NCBI GenBank assembly: GCA_002189035.1
Contig: NEEC01000020.1
Coordinates: 682,001-746,000 of the forward strand
Direction: 5' to 3'
Length of the DNA stretch: 64,000 nucleotides
Source of the DNA: Utricularia gibba
Taxonomy: Eukaryota > Streptophyta > Magnoliopsida > Lamiales > Lentibulariaceae
A program made the position numbers and the translations under genes. The notes under the pieces were generated by a model, which made no database searches, was not told the DNA's origin, and worked only from the letters and a program-made list of their open reading frames with translations. The number at the start of each line of letters is the position of its first letter. Positions within the stretch are counted from its first letter, which is position 1. This document shows, one piece after another, positions 23,201-35,500 of the stretch.

Positions 23201-26200
23201 GATTGTTGTTGCTATCTATTATAATCTTTCCCAGAGCATTGTGGACATGAACATCTTGGCTCCCCTCACTCACAAGGTGCTCCAAGAATTGAGTGAGTAG
23301 ACGAAGCCGATTCCTAAACCATATATAAGCATAAATCCTCTAAACCAATCAGTCTTGAACAGAATACATGATAATACCTTTTTCACACTCATCAACCAGG
23401 GGCTCAACAGGAAGCAGAGAGCGCACTGAAAGGATCAAGCCCTTGATGAAGTCTTCAGGGCACTCATCATCCAGCAGCTGTCCAACAACTACAGGTGCAT
23501 TCTTAGGATTCACCTATCACAAATTTAGGACTTCAGCACAAGAATGGAGTACCACAAGAAGAAAAATTGTCATAAAGAAACCATACCTTCTGCACATAGC
23601 CTTCAATGTAGCGAAGCATGTTGTTTGAGTACAAGAAGTGCGTCAGATCAGGTACAAAATTAAAGCGATCACAAACATTGATCAGTGGCCGTGCATCAGG
23701 AAGTTTTGCTTCCATCAAAAAGTTCTTTGTTTTCTCAGGGTCATAGAAATTCGATTCTCTTGTAACACGCTCAACCTCCTTGATTTGCCCAGTTTTTGCA
23801 GCAGACTCAATGTACTTGAAGTGAATGTCAGGGTCCTCACTGTCAAAAAAGTAATACTGATCAAATTAATCAAACAAAAAAATTGATGAGCAATCACGGT
23901 TTGTAAAATAGGTCACCTCGAACTCAAATATGATCCCAGGAAGAAATACAATCCTTCGTATGACTTGAACTGCTCAAACAGCTTAATGCATGCTTCTACT
24001 CCCAACTGTTCACAATACTCTTTTGCGACCTGCTTAGAGTTTCCCACTTAGCAACTATGACCTAAAAGGGTGGCAGAACAACTTGGAGAAAACAAATCGA
24101 TTTCCTCAAAGCACTACACAGTAAATAAGAAAAACCAAGCCCCCCTTCACAAGGAGAACAGTATCTGACTCACATCACACACCCACCTGAACGATGATCT
24201 GAAGATTTCCTCTTAAATTAACTAGCAACAGATCCTTCATACACTCCAGGGCCCATTCTTTGGACAATGTTCCAAAGAACTCTACAAGTGCCTGAAAAAA
24301 AAAGTAAAAATTGCATGTTACTGATCTAGTCTGGAAAATATCCCAGCAACTTTATTAACCATGTCACCTGAGGTTCAATTGCATGGGTATTCACAATAAC
24401 ACGCTTGACATCAGAGAGCTCAGAGTAATGCTGCACCAAAAAATTAATGTTCATTTGCAAGGAAAATCACAATATCTGTGTAGGAAAATAGTCTAATGTG
24501 CTGCTGTCTAAACCTGAAGTGCTCGAACATAAAGCCCGGCTTTCTCACAAAGCTGTGCTATGCGTGGTCTGTCATAGTGACTAAACATCCCATTAGCCAA
24601 TATAGCATCCGCAACATTGGGAAATGTCACAAGATTGATCTCCAGGACCTGAAATAGGTTTCAGAAATGAATCAAGAATCAGAAAAAAAAAAAAAAAACG
24701 TTACAACAGGATGAGAAAAGAAAAATAGTGATTCACCTTTGTTTGCAGGAATGCATGCTCTGGCAAATTAGGTTTAAGAACATCCAAGAGAAATGCAGTT
24801 GCCTCACGGATCATGTTCCTCTGAAAATAAAGTTGTTGATGACTATAAAAACAAGCTTAACACTTCATTGTACCAAGGACCCTTAAAATGGGCAGAGAAA
24901 ATAAACCACTAATGTGTGCATAAAAAGCGTTCACACCTGAAGAAAAAGATCAGTGATGGTATTGTAGTCAACAGGGCAGCCACCCTCCATTTGGGACATC
25001 ATAAGGGCAAAATTAACAGCTCCCTGCACACATATACATAAATTACTGTAAGGATGGAACATGCAATGCATCAACTTACGAATAAACAAACAAAAGTGTT
25101 TTTATCTGCTGCATTGTAGCATACCGTAGGATCCGATCGTAGAATCGTTTGCAGAAGGAACAAGTAGTCAGGTGAATATCCAACCTGAGCTAATAAAATC
25201 CATGTTAACACAGATATCATCGGTGATACAAGTAGAGAAAAACGAAAGCCATCTGAAGGAATAATATGACCTAACCTGCTTTGAGTATATTAAGATCTTG
25301 TCAAACTCCCGACGCTCAGCAAAAGCTGCCACGACCTTCGGTGTTGCTCTTGCTTTTATGTATATTTTTAGGGCAAGGTCATTATCAACCGTCTACAAGG
25401 AAGTGATAAAATTGGTCCCTCAAATGAGCCGTGAGTGTTAAAAGGGAAGTTATAAAATGTGAGGAGTAAATTTGGAATACCTTGACAAGATCTCCGAGTT
25501 CTTCACTACATTCCAGTTTGTCTTCAGCCAACCAGTTCTCCAGTAAATTCTTCTTGTTCTGGTTGACAACAATACGAGATAACTCCAGGGACTCATAGGC
25601 ATTCAGTTTCCCCTTTGTTAAGAGTGTACCAAAATACTGCAACAATGGCGGTGTCTGCCCAGCTTGAACAGGTACACTCTGAAGACAAAAAAGTAAGTGA
25701 GCTCTAAATGGCTCTAAATGGTTTCCTGCAAACAAAGTTAATATAAAGTTAGCAACACCATAATGAGTGAACTTCACCTGGAACTTGGAAATAGTCTCCA
25801 TTGTCCTAAGAATTCCTTGAGGAGACTCAGCAGCGAGCTCTGCAGCTTCCTTGTATTTGGTCTGAGCAAACAATTCTTGAAAACGCTGAACGACCTATGG
25901 AATTTTAGGAAAACATAGTCCATTTACCAGATCTTGAGTGACAAAAATAAAAAATGAATTATCACACTGTACAACTTCGTATGACAACAGTGAATCTTAT
26001 TCTGCCAAAATATCTAAAGTGAAAAACTAACTAACCAGGTTCTCTGCTCCTGGGAGATTTCCTCTTCTTGCAAGATTAACAGCGAGTTCCAGGTTATTTA
26101 ACTGTTAAATTCAATTAAATTCATACTTCAAAAACATATGTAAAAGTAAATACGCTCGGGGAAAAAGAAAGCACACCTGGCCGCTGACAAAAGGCACAAT

Positions 26201-28210
26201 AGTTGATACATTTACATTAGCATGCAGAACCTGCCCTCTCCTATTAATAGCATAGAATCCTCCCAGATCCGAGGCTTCTGATGTAAGGAAAATGGGGTCT
26301 GGACTGATTCTATTTCTGTATACAGCTGTGGCAGTTTCCAGATCATACACAAAAAGAAGACCTAACTTTGTGATGACGTAAATGAGGCCATATTTATGAG
26401 ATATCTGCAAGAGAAGACAAGATATGGAAATCATGATTTAGTGTAAAACAAGTAAACCCTCTGAAAACCAAGGGTGTGAGGGTGAGGGATACCTGCATAG
26501 CCACTGGAAAATCATCAGCAAAATCAGGAGGAAAGAACAGGTCTGCTTGCTTTTTGGTGAATGCTGGTTTACCTACGAAAGTTTCATTGATTAGCCTCGA
26601 TGAAGCACATGTATACGTGTGTGTATATATGCATATTAGAGAGACAAAGAGAGTAAAACCTGGTTGGGCACCAAGCTCGATGACATGCAACTTCGACAGA
26701 GTTTGACCAGCATTAGATGTTTTGGTTGCAAAAGATATAAGAATAGAATCCTTATCATTTCCAGCTACCTGCTCAGAATGCAAGTACAGAAGAATATGAT
26801 TATGGTTGGAAAATCACACAATAACGACAAAATAAAAAAGATAACAAATACCCTGAAGGAAGCAAATGATGCAGCATGAGCTTCAAGTGCTTGACTACGT
26901 TGCTGATCCACAGAAAAAAGTTGCATGTTCCCCTTCACTAATTGAGGTCGCTGGAGAAGGAATCAACCGCATAGCCGTATTAATTGAAAGACAACTTAAT
27001 ATGACATCCACAGAAAACCAAATAGAATATTTCTCGTAAGACCAAAGCAATGGAATTTTTGGGGATATAGTAAAACATATAACGCACACCTCGGGTGAGC
27101 CAGGTGCAATTCCTATCAAAACCAACCATTTTTCTGAAGGATCACATTTATAATTGATGATTTGGTTGTTGGCTAAATTGGCAGTCCTTTCGAACATCTT
27201 CACAGGCTCAGACTCACCTATGAAAATTGTTCAACATTCATCAACACTAGATCGCAAAAACAAGTGGAGAACTAGTAAAAAAAACAAGGGGGGAATTTTA
27301 CCTTCAATAACCCAATGATAAACTGAAGTTTGTGTTACTAGCCCTAACATCTTAGAGGAAATCCACTTCCAAAAGACAACCTGCAAAAAGTTCGATTCGC
27401 ACATTTACATCATAAATCATGAGAGATGTTAGAAACAAAATACATTTTGGGAGCTTCACAGGAGAAAGAATGTACCTGCTCGGGCATCTGATGAGATTTC
27501 ACCTTTACCTTAGCTTCGATATTGAAGATTTGCAAGTGATCTTGAGTCGTTCCAGGAAGTTGTGCTGCTCCCATATACGAATACAAACAAAAGCTTATCT
27601 TCAATGTAAATGTTGAAGACACAGGAAACATATGTCGATGTCCTTTGGTACCAAAAGTTGAAATGTTATTAAAATATGCTCTTTATGTTCATGTTATTTA
27701 CCTTTTAATGCTAGAATTTTATTAGTTGGATTCATGAGAGCCGAATCTGCAGTAATTGGCCGCCTCAATGGCTGCATTGGCATGCTCATATCAATAATCA
27801 CCACACTATTTGCAGGAGCCGTCTCACGAACGCAAATGTACTTGTCAGATTCCATGGTGACATTTGTAAATGTGATGAATTGCGGGTTGATTCCTATACT
27901 AGTCAGCTGCAATCACCACAACAGCACACCCAAGGTCAGCAACCACTCACGCACGCCCAAAATCAAATAAAAAAACGAACGGCCGGATCTGATCACAAAC
28001 TAATCAATCACCACGACAAAAACCTCAAACCACCAGCTCTTCACAACTATAAACAACTGCCGCACATCTAATCGAGCGCCAATCGAGAATATTCACGACA
28101 ATTAAATCAACTTCCAGTCAAGAATCAGCACAAAACAAATCACGCGAAAACAAAATGCTGCGCACCGTAAGAGCTTCCTTCATAATGATCGGGGCGTTGG
28201 CGGCCGCCAT
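20236..28210 (-). CDS. CHC: Clathrin heavy chain (one-base frame gap in exon 22)
   Basis: Thirty minus-strand exons run from 28166..28210 to 20236..20370. The largest is 21950..22952 and most junctions were placed in phase. Total coding length is 5090 bases, one short of 1697 codons, giving 1696 residues if restored. Landmarks are the start [15 protein letters not shown], the seven-blade propeller in exons 2-9 ([14 protein letters not shown]), the alpha-solenoid CHCR repeats ([38 protein letters not shown]), the trimerisation region ([19 protein letters not shown]) and the plant-type Gly/Met/Pro tail. It forms the triskelion of coated vesicles at plasma membrane and trans-Golgi. The missing base is at the A/T run 23379-23383. 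Exon 3 has a NAGNAG acceptor. Confidence 0.96.
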
Positions 28211-29530
28211 GGTCGGCAACTCAAAACTCCGGATCTGGAGCACTGTAGGAGAATCTAGACAACGAAGAGTACCAGTGGATGTTCAGGAAATTCAGACGAC
28301 CAGTACAAACCCTCGATTCCTCCAAGAAACAGAAACCGACCAGAGATCTGGAGAGAACGAGGAGAATTGATCTGACAAAAGCAACGCACAATGCAAATTA
28401 GGAAAAAAAATAGCGCTCCTATGCATACAGAAGGCTCTTGCGGCGAAAATCGAAACTTACGAGAGAGAGATCTGAGGCTCCGCAGAGAGAGAAAGGCGGC
28501 TTTGTGGAAATGGAATGGCGAGAGTCGCGAAAGAAAAGACGGAAGCGAAAGATTAATGCTCAGTGACTTGCTGTTTTATTTACTATGCCGCTTTCTTAAG
28601 CAAGCTAAGGTGTGGGCCCCGCCAATCAAGTTTTAATTTCTATTCCCAACCGGTATATATATGCACCTGAACTAGATGTAATTATCATAAATAGTTAGTA
28701 TTTAGTTGACGAGATTAATAGGGTTTAAAATAATAATTATAAATTATATCGTATTTTGTTTCGTAAATTTAAATAAACTCAGATTTGAAAGAATTTTTTT
28801 AATAACATATATAAGAATTTATTTAAAACCATATTCCTTTATTTTAACTTAATACCAATTGTTTTATATGTAAAATCTAATTATAGTCTCATTAATTAAG
28901 GGTATGTTTAGTTTGTATAATTTGTGATTCTATTTAATTTTTAAAAATTCTAATTTTTAATCCTTTTATAATAAAATTAAAAATTCAGATTTTATTATTA
29001 ATTTAAAAAAATTATCGAATTTCTTAAATTTATGTTTTAGTAATTAAACAAAAAATTAATTATAAAAATTATATATATTTAATTTATTAAATTTTATAAT
29101 TTCAAAATTGATTCTATTTTATATAATTTAAAGTGTACATTTCAAATTATAGAATATATACTAAATACTATATAAAAAATTAATCTATCTACATCATCTT
29201 TATTTTAATTCAAGTAAAATAAATTTTTTTGATCGTATTCCCCTCAACTAAATGCTCTCATAATTTCAATCTTTTTATTAAAATCAACGAGTTAAATGAA
29301 TATTTGTATTTTCTTGTCGATATTTTTCTACTACAAGACACATACTAAATATGACAAAAAATTTTAATAATATGGCCGTGGCCGGTTCGATCCCAAGAGA
29401 TGGGACGCTGGTGCCGGTTCAAGTCGAATGGCGAGCACTCGACGATTTAAACCTGGGGGTTTCTGCAATCAACTCCCGCGCCCAGTGGGGATAAATCCAA
29501 CTGCTGAAGCTCTCTTCATTTCTGTTAGGA
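28211..29530. other. Divergent intergenic region between CHC and APC1
   Basis: No gene is supported. Positions 28211 to about 28600 probably carry the clathrin leader and promoter. Positions 28640-29360 are strongly AT-rich and include a dispersed repeat copy (about 28924-29080). The 170 bases before the APC1 ATG are GC-richer and fit a promoter or leader. Short plus-strand frames at 28155-28636 have no recognisable features. Confidence 0.6.
28924..29080. repeat. Dispersed AT-rich repeat, family B copy 1
   Basis: The order ttctatttaattttt, attctaat, ttttataataaaat, aaattcagattttattatta, taaattaaac and aattata is repeated at about 61728-61885 in the same orientation, with substitutions. It may be part of a degraded miniature element. 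No terminal inverted repeats were identified. Confidence 0.55.
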
Positions 29531-32500
29531 ATGCCGTCCCCCGGAGTTAGAGATATCGCAGTCCTTTCAGAATTTAAGCCTTTTGGCTTGACGGTAGAAG
29601 CGCAGGACGGTGGCGAGCACTCGGAGAGGATTACCAGTACTTTCTATTCGATGCTCAGGAAGCCAGACAGGGGCAGGAGGATGAAGAGTTTGAAGGGCTT
29701 CGGCCGTCTCTGGTGATGGGGGTGCTCACGAAATTTTTGTCCGGGGGAACAAAATCATATGGAGCGCAGGTCGTAGAGTTCAAAAGAGGTTTACATTACC
29801 CTCTAAAGTTATCAAGGTAGGGTCTTTCGAAGTTTGAAAGTAAATGTGGCATAAGTTGGAGAACTGATTGGTTGCAGGTTTTCAAATTTATGATTCCCGC
29901 TATGCTGTTTTTTCTTTGTTTATTCAGTCGGAAAAGTGAGAAAACCATAGTTTAGTTAAAGCAAGCGTGCGTTTAATGATCTACCCTGAAAGTGGTAATT
30001 CCAACTCTAAGTGATCATGCAGTTACCAGTTGGACTTGAGTCAAGAACCGCAGGTTGATATTATGAATTAAAAGAGGAACCTTCTGTGTATATAAAGCCT
30101 AACTGTTTTTTTTTAGTAGAGCGTAAGAGGATATTGAATTGGTGAGTTTTTTTACCAGTGATCTTTTCCTTTATACTCACTCTGATTGCATCCCCTTCCG
30201 TGTTGTAATCCATATGTAAAATCTAAGAATAGTTTTCAGTTTGAAGTACTTTTATTATCTCAAATTGTGCATTTTTGCCACCGAAATTTGATGCTTAAAA
30301 TAAGTTCCTTCGAGTCGATGCATGCAGTGAAGTAGTGTAATTCAGTATTACTGGTTTTCCTGCATGAGCATAGATATTTCTGATGGAAATATGAACTTAT
30401 TTCTCTTTATTAATTATCATGGGGAAAAATGATCGCGTGTCTAGAAATGCAGGTGTGTTGGTGCAAAATGAGTAATAGGTCTGAAGCCTCACTTTGTGTT
30501 CAACTGGCAGACTCCATAGCAATATATGGAATAGAAGGTGCTTTTTTGGTTCCCTCCTTCCATTCCTAGTCCTCTTTTTTGATTGCCTTCATTGATAAGG
30601 AAAATATGTTAACTCTTGTACAGGTGAAATGGTGGCAATCCCACTTCCACATGCCATAAGAACTATATGGCCCCTTCCTTTTGGTTTATTGCTCCTGCGG
30701 GAATCTGAAGATAGTTTACTCACAAATATTTCGTTGTCATCTTCAAGCCTGCTAATTCCTCGGGATGCCTTTCGGCCCCGGTATAGTCCTCATTATAAGT
30801 ACACCCCACCCCGTTTATCTGAATCTAGTGCGAGAATTAATGGAGTAACATCATCCTCACATTCGATATTAAAAGATCCCTTGGAAGAGCCTCAGGTAAA
30901 TATTCAACTTCACATTGCACCAGCCAGTGGTCTCTGCTTGGTTGCTTCAAATGTCTTTGCTTATAAATTATGTTATAAAATTCCCTAGATAACTTATACT
31001 GAAGAAAGAGGCCATCTCAATGTTATGTGGGATTTTGATGAGATGACAATTTGGACCAGTGAAGTTATTTCTCTTATGGTGTCATACAACAGAGGTGAAA
31101 GATCATGATGCTCTGGTTCTTTTTCTTCACTTTATGCTTATTTTGGAGTTGATTCTGTAATAGAGATGCAATAATTCGTTTTTCTGTGCAGCCAAAATGC
31201 GACATTCTCTCTGGGTTATAGAAACCCTCAATTCCAACATTGAGGAGCCTACCCATGACTCATCTATATTTGTTCTTCCTGGGACACATATGAAGCATTT
31301 ATTTCGAAGAATCTGGCAAGGGAAAGGGTCAAAGACTCCTGCCACCAAGGTGCAGAAAATATGACGATTGCATCAAAGAATATGTAGTTGGATTGTTTAT
31401 TTTTCTATCCTCTTGTCTAAGAGATAATGAATCTGGAATCTGTCATGAGAAAACAGCAAGATGGTTTCAAGTGATATATTTTGAAAGGCCTGGAGTGTTT
31501 TCCAAAATGTACTCACTATTTATGAAATCTATGATTTCATCATGACTTTAGTCTATAGGATTGTTAACTGATTCGATCTTTGTGCTTACTGTTGTTTTTA
31601 TATTCCGTTTCAATTTTTAAGACAACAATGAAAATTTGTTTATCTTCAGTTGAATACATTAACTGTTTAATCCAAACATTTCTCTCTTCATCAGATTTTT
31701 CTTGCTGCTGATCTGGATGATGCACCACTCATATGTTTTCTTCTCCAAGAACAACGGAAGTTATTATGTTTACAGCTTCAGACCTTGGAAATCAATAATG
31801 ATATCGCCTATGATGTTAAGCCTGACATAAGTTGGAGTATATCAGCCATATCAGCTACGGCTGTTTCTGTTACAAGGTGAATCTGCTTGCTATCTTATAA
31901 TTTTGTGTTATATGTTGTAGGCTTTGAACGATAGTTTTTCAGATCGAAAACTGGACAACTTCCCCTAAGAGATATCATTGCCTTGAACCCTGAAAATGCT
32001 CTTCTTCTATATGTAAGTTTTATGTTTTATCCTTCCTGGCTCAGTAAGGCTCGCTTCTTCTTTGTTTCATCAGCATCTAAATCTTGTTTACTGAACACTT
32101 GTTCCACTATCAAGATATATGTATTTTTTATTCAGCTGTGTACTTGTGCTTTTAAAGTTGTACAAGTGCATTTTTTTTGCAGTCAGGAAGTCTCTGCTTG
32201 TGCAAATTCGTCTTTCCTCCTAATTTGGATGGTCTTTTGAACGACAAAGAGCTGCCAGAAACCAGCAAACTCAAAAGGGATACACGAATTGTAGACTTAG
32301 TTGATGCTGTTAAGGGAGTGTCAACATAGTGATGAGGGATGGGCAGGTGTGCGAGAGTGTATTCATCTTTTTCGTCTGAAAATTCACTTGATAATGAGTT
32401 CTTTTTTCTTTCTGAATTTTTTCTTAGACATTTATTGCTTGTTGGTAAGTGGCGTCAACTTACACTTTCCTTTTGATTTCTGCATAAAATTATGACCTGT

Positions 32501-35500
32501 TATGATCGCAAAAGATGGACTACAAAAAATATGTGCCTTTTTTTTTATGTTTTAGGTTTACAGATGCATATTTTGGCATGGTCCTCCATCATCCCTGGCA
32601 AATGAATGTGTCGCATCAATGTTTGAAGGGCTTCATTCCAAGTTTTATAAATACTTCATTAGCTCTATGTGGAGTGATACTATACCTAAGGATAACTTCA
32701 CAGCTGATTCTCAGTGGGAACTCTTTTGTGGTGTGATTAAAAAGGTGTTCCAGAAGCATTGCATTGCATCTGAATCATGTCCTGATTCGGATGTGCATCC
32801 TTCTTGGCAGTTCCTATTACAGAGCAAATATCATCATAATTACCTGAATGCAAACTGCATTGCTGATGCCTTTCCTTGTTTATCATCTTACACCCAAGGA
32901 TTATATGGATCTGATGCTTTTGTACCTGAGAATGTGTGTGGAGATGAAGATTTCTGCAGAGAATTTCTTTCTGAAACTTTAGATTCACTTCATGCTGTAT
33001 ATGAAACCTTAAAACTTGATAAACTTCGTAAAAGGTACCTTATCTGATTCTCATTGTTAATGGCTTTTGATCAAACTTTATCAGCAATCGCCATCATTTT
33101 TTCTATTTTTTTTTCTCTACTCTATGGATGAACTGATGGCATTAATTTCTGGTCCTTTTGTTCAACTTATACTTCCAAATCAACAAATAGTTTCAGTTCA
33201 TTGTAAAATGTATATTAGTTAGCATTTTTATGCACGGAGTATTTCATCAATATGCAATATTTATTCCATGATGTATTGCTGCTTTCCACAGGGACTTGGG
33301 TCTTCTAGGTGTTCTTCTGTATCACATTTCTAGTTTCCTAAAAGAAGTGAGCTTCATGGATTACTATAAACGTGATTTTCCGGGGCTTGTGAAGGAGTGT
33401 GAGATGCCTGCTTGCGTGGCTGCTCAACGAAATCCTCCGAGCTTAATGAGATGGCTTGAAAACTGCTTATTGCATGGATATAGTTCTGCTAGTGCATGTG
33501 ATATCCCTACGCTGATATGCAAAGATGGAGTTTCGACTGTAAAGTTGGGCAAAAAGATAGTTTTGTTTTATAGTCTATTGTGTGGTGCAGAGCAAATAGG
33601 AAGGAGGCTGTCATGTGGCATTAGCTGTAATATTGCCTGTGGCCTCCATCGTAATAGAGAAGAGCTAATGGTTTTGGCTATGGTTGGTGAGAATTTTGGA
33701 CTGCAACAGTTGGACCTGCTTCCGGCTGGTGTTTCTCTTCCACTAAGGCATGTAAGACCTCAATTCCTTGACTAATTAGTGGTATGCATTCATCCTCTAG
33801 AAAGATTATTTCTCGGTGCAGTTTGCTCGTATCCTAGGGTTGGTTTTTGTTTGTACCAAGTTTCTGGAGACCTTTCCTTTCCTTTTGTAGGATTTGAGGG
33901 CCTGGCCCATTATGATCTCCATTATGAATAAAGCATAGCGTACAGAAAGGGTGCATGCATGATTTTATATGTAGTTTTTGTCCAACTGGTTGCAGTCTAA
34001 AGATAATGTTCTTATAGATCTATATCCATTCAGATACATATCTATTTAGCGCCTTGATTATGTTGTGACATTTTTTGTCATTTTTTCTGTGCTCTTCTCA
34101 GGCTATTGACAAGTGCCGTGAGTCTCCTCCAACCAATTGGCCAGATGCGGCATATGTTCTCATTGGTCGTGAAGATTTGGCATTGCTGCATTTGGGAGAT
34201 GAAACAAGATCTCCTGATTTTGATTCTGCTTTGTCTAATATGATTTCAATGTCCATGCCTTACATGTTGCCCCTGAAGCCAGTGACCATGCCTTCTTCAC
34301 TGTCCGACCCTCTCGAGTTTGATAAAAACAAGCTTGATGACTTAGATACTGGCGATGGATCTGTAATTGATGGAATGGAGCATATTTTTAACTCTACCAC
34401 ACAGATGAGGTTTGGCCGTGATCTGCGTCTTAATGAGGTGATTTGTAGTCGGTGATTTTTATCCAAAACATGGTGTATCCTTTATTGTATTTGTGCTGGT
34501 TCCTTGTTTACAAATGCCCTTTCAACATAGGTCAGGCGCCTTTTGTGCTCTGCAAGACCAGTATCTGTACAAACTCCTGTTAACCCTTCAGCTTCAGATC
34601 AGGATATTCAACAGGTATTTTCTGTTTCAGATGATCAATGACCAATTTTGGCTCTAGCTCTTCTACCAGATTCTGTGCTTTCTACGTTTGAAGCTCAGAA
34701 TGTTTGACTTTTGTTGATGAATTGAGATTCTTGGCCTTTTTTATTTTTCAGGATTACTCCATTTCTATTGGCTATCCATTTTATATTCTGATGTCCTTTA
34801 CTTTACTTATTATATAGTTCTTTTTTCCTAGTTCTTGAAATCTCGAATGAAGGAAAAAAGGGCGTAGGTTTTCTCAATTGAACAACTTCTCCATGTGGCA
34901 TTGAAGTGTTTTGTTTTCGTTCAATTTGTACTTGATTTTGGTTGAACTAACCATCTATATTTATCTCCCTTCTGCATTATAGATTGTTTTCTATTATCTT
35001 TATGTTCTTGCATTAATAAACTCAGGAAAACATCTGAAAAGAAAGGGGGAACATAAAATACAGAATGCTGTTGCCTGGGTGTTATATGGTTTTTTTGTGG
35101 GTGTTAGATATTAGGTTTTCCTCGTATACTGAGTTTTTATCTCAGCTCTGAATTGTCGTTGGCAGAGTCAGCTCTGGCATCTTGCTCATAGAACAACTGC
35201 TCTACCCTTTGGACGTGGTGCATTTACAGTGGGTACTGTATGCACTTTTCTGACAGAGGTACGACCCATTTTTTGTTTGAGATAAAATATACCTTATATT
35301 ATTTCAATTTCCTGAATGAATTTCTCCAGGAATTTTCTGTTCCAAAACTAATCTTGGCTGGTCGATTGCCTGCTCAACAAAATGCAATTGTAATGTTCTT
35401 TTTCATGATTTTTAGTCATTTTCATATGGATGTGCTATTTTATGCGACTGGGTTCTTACAAGAGTATTCATGACAATGTAGATTAACTTAGACCCCAATG

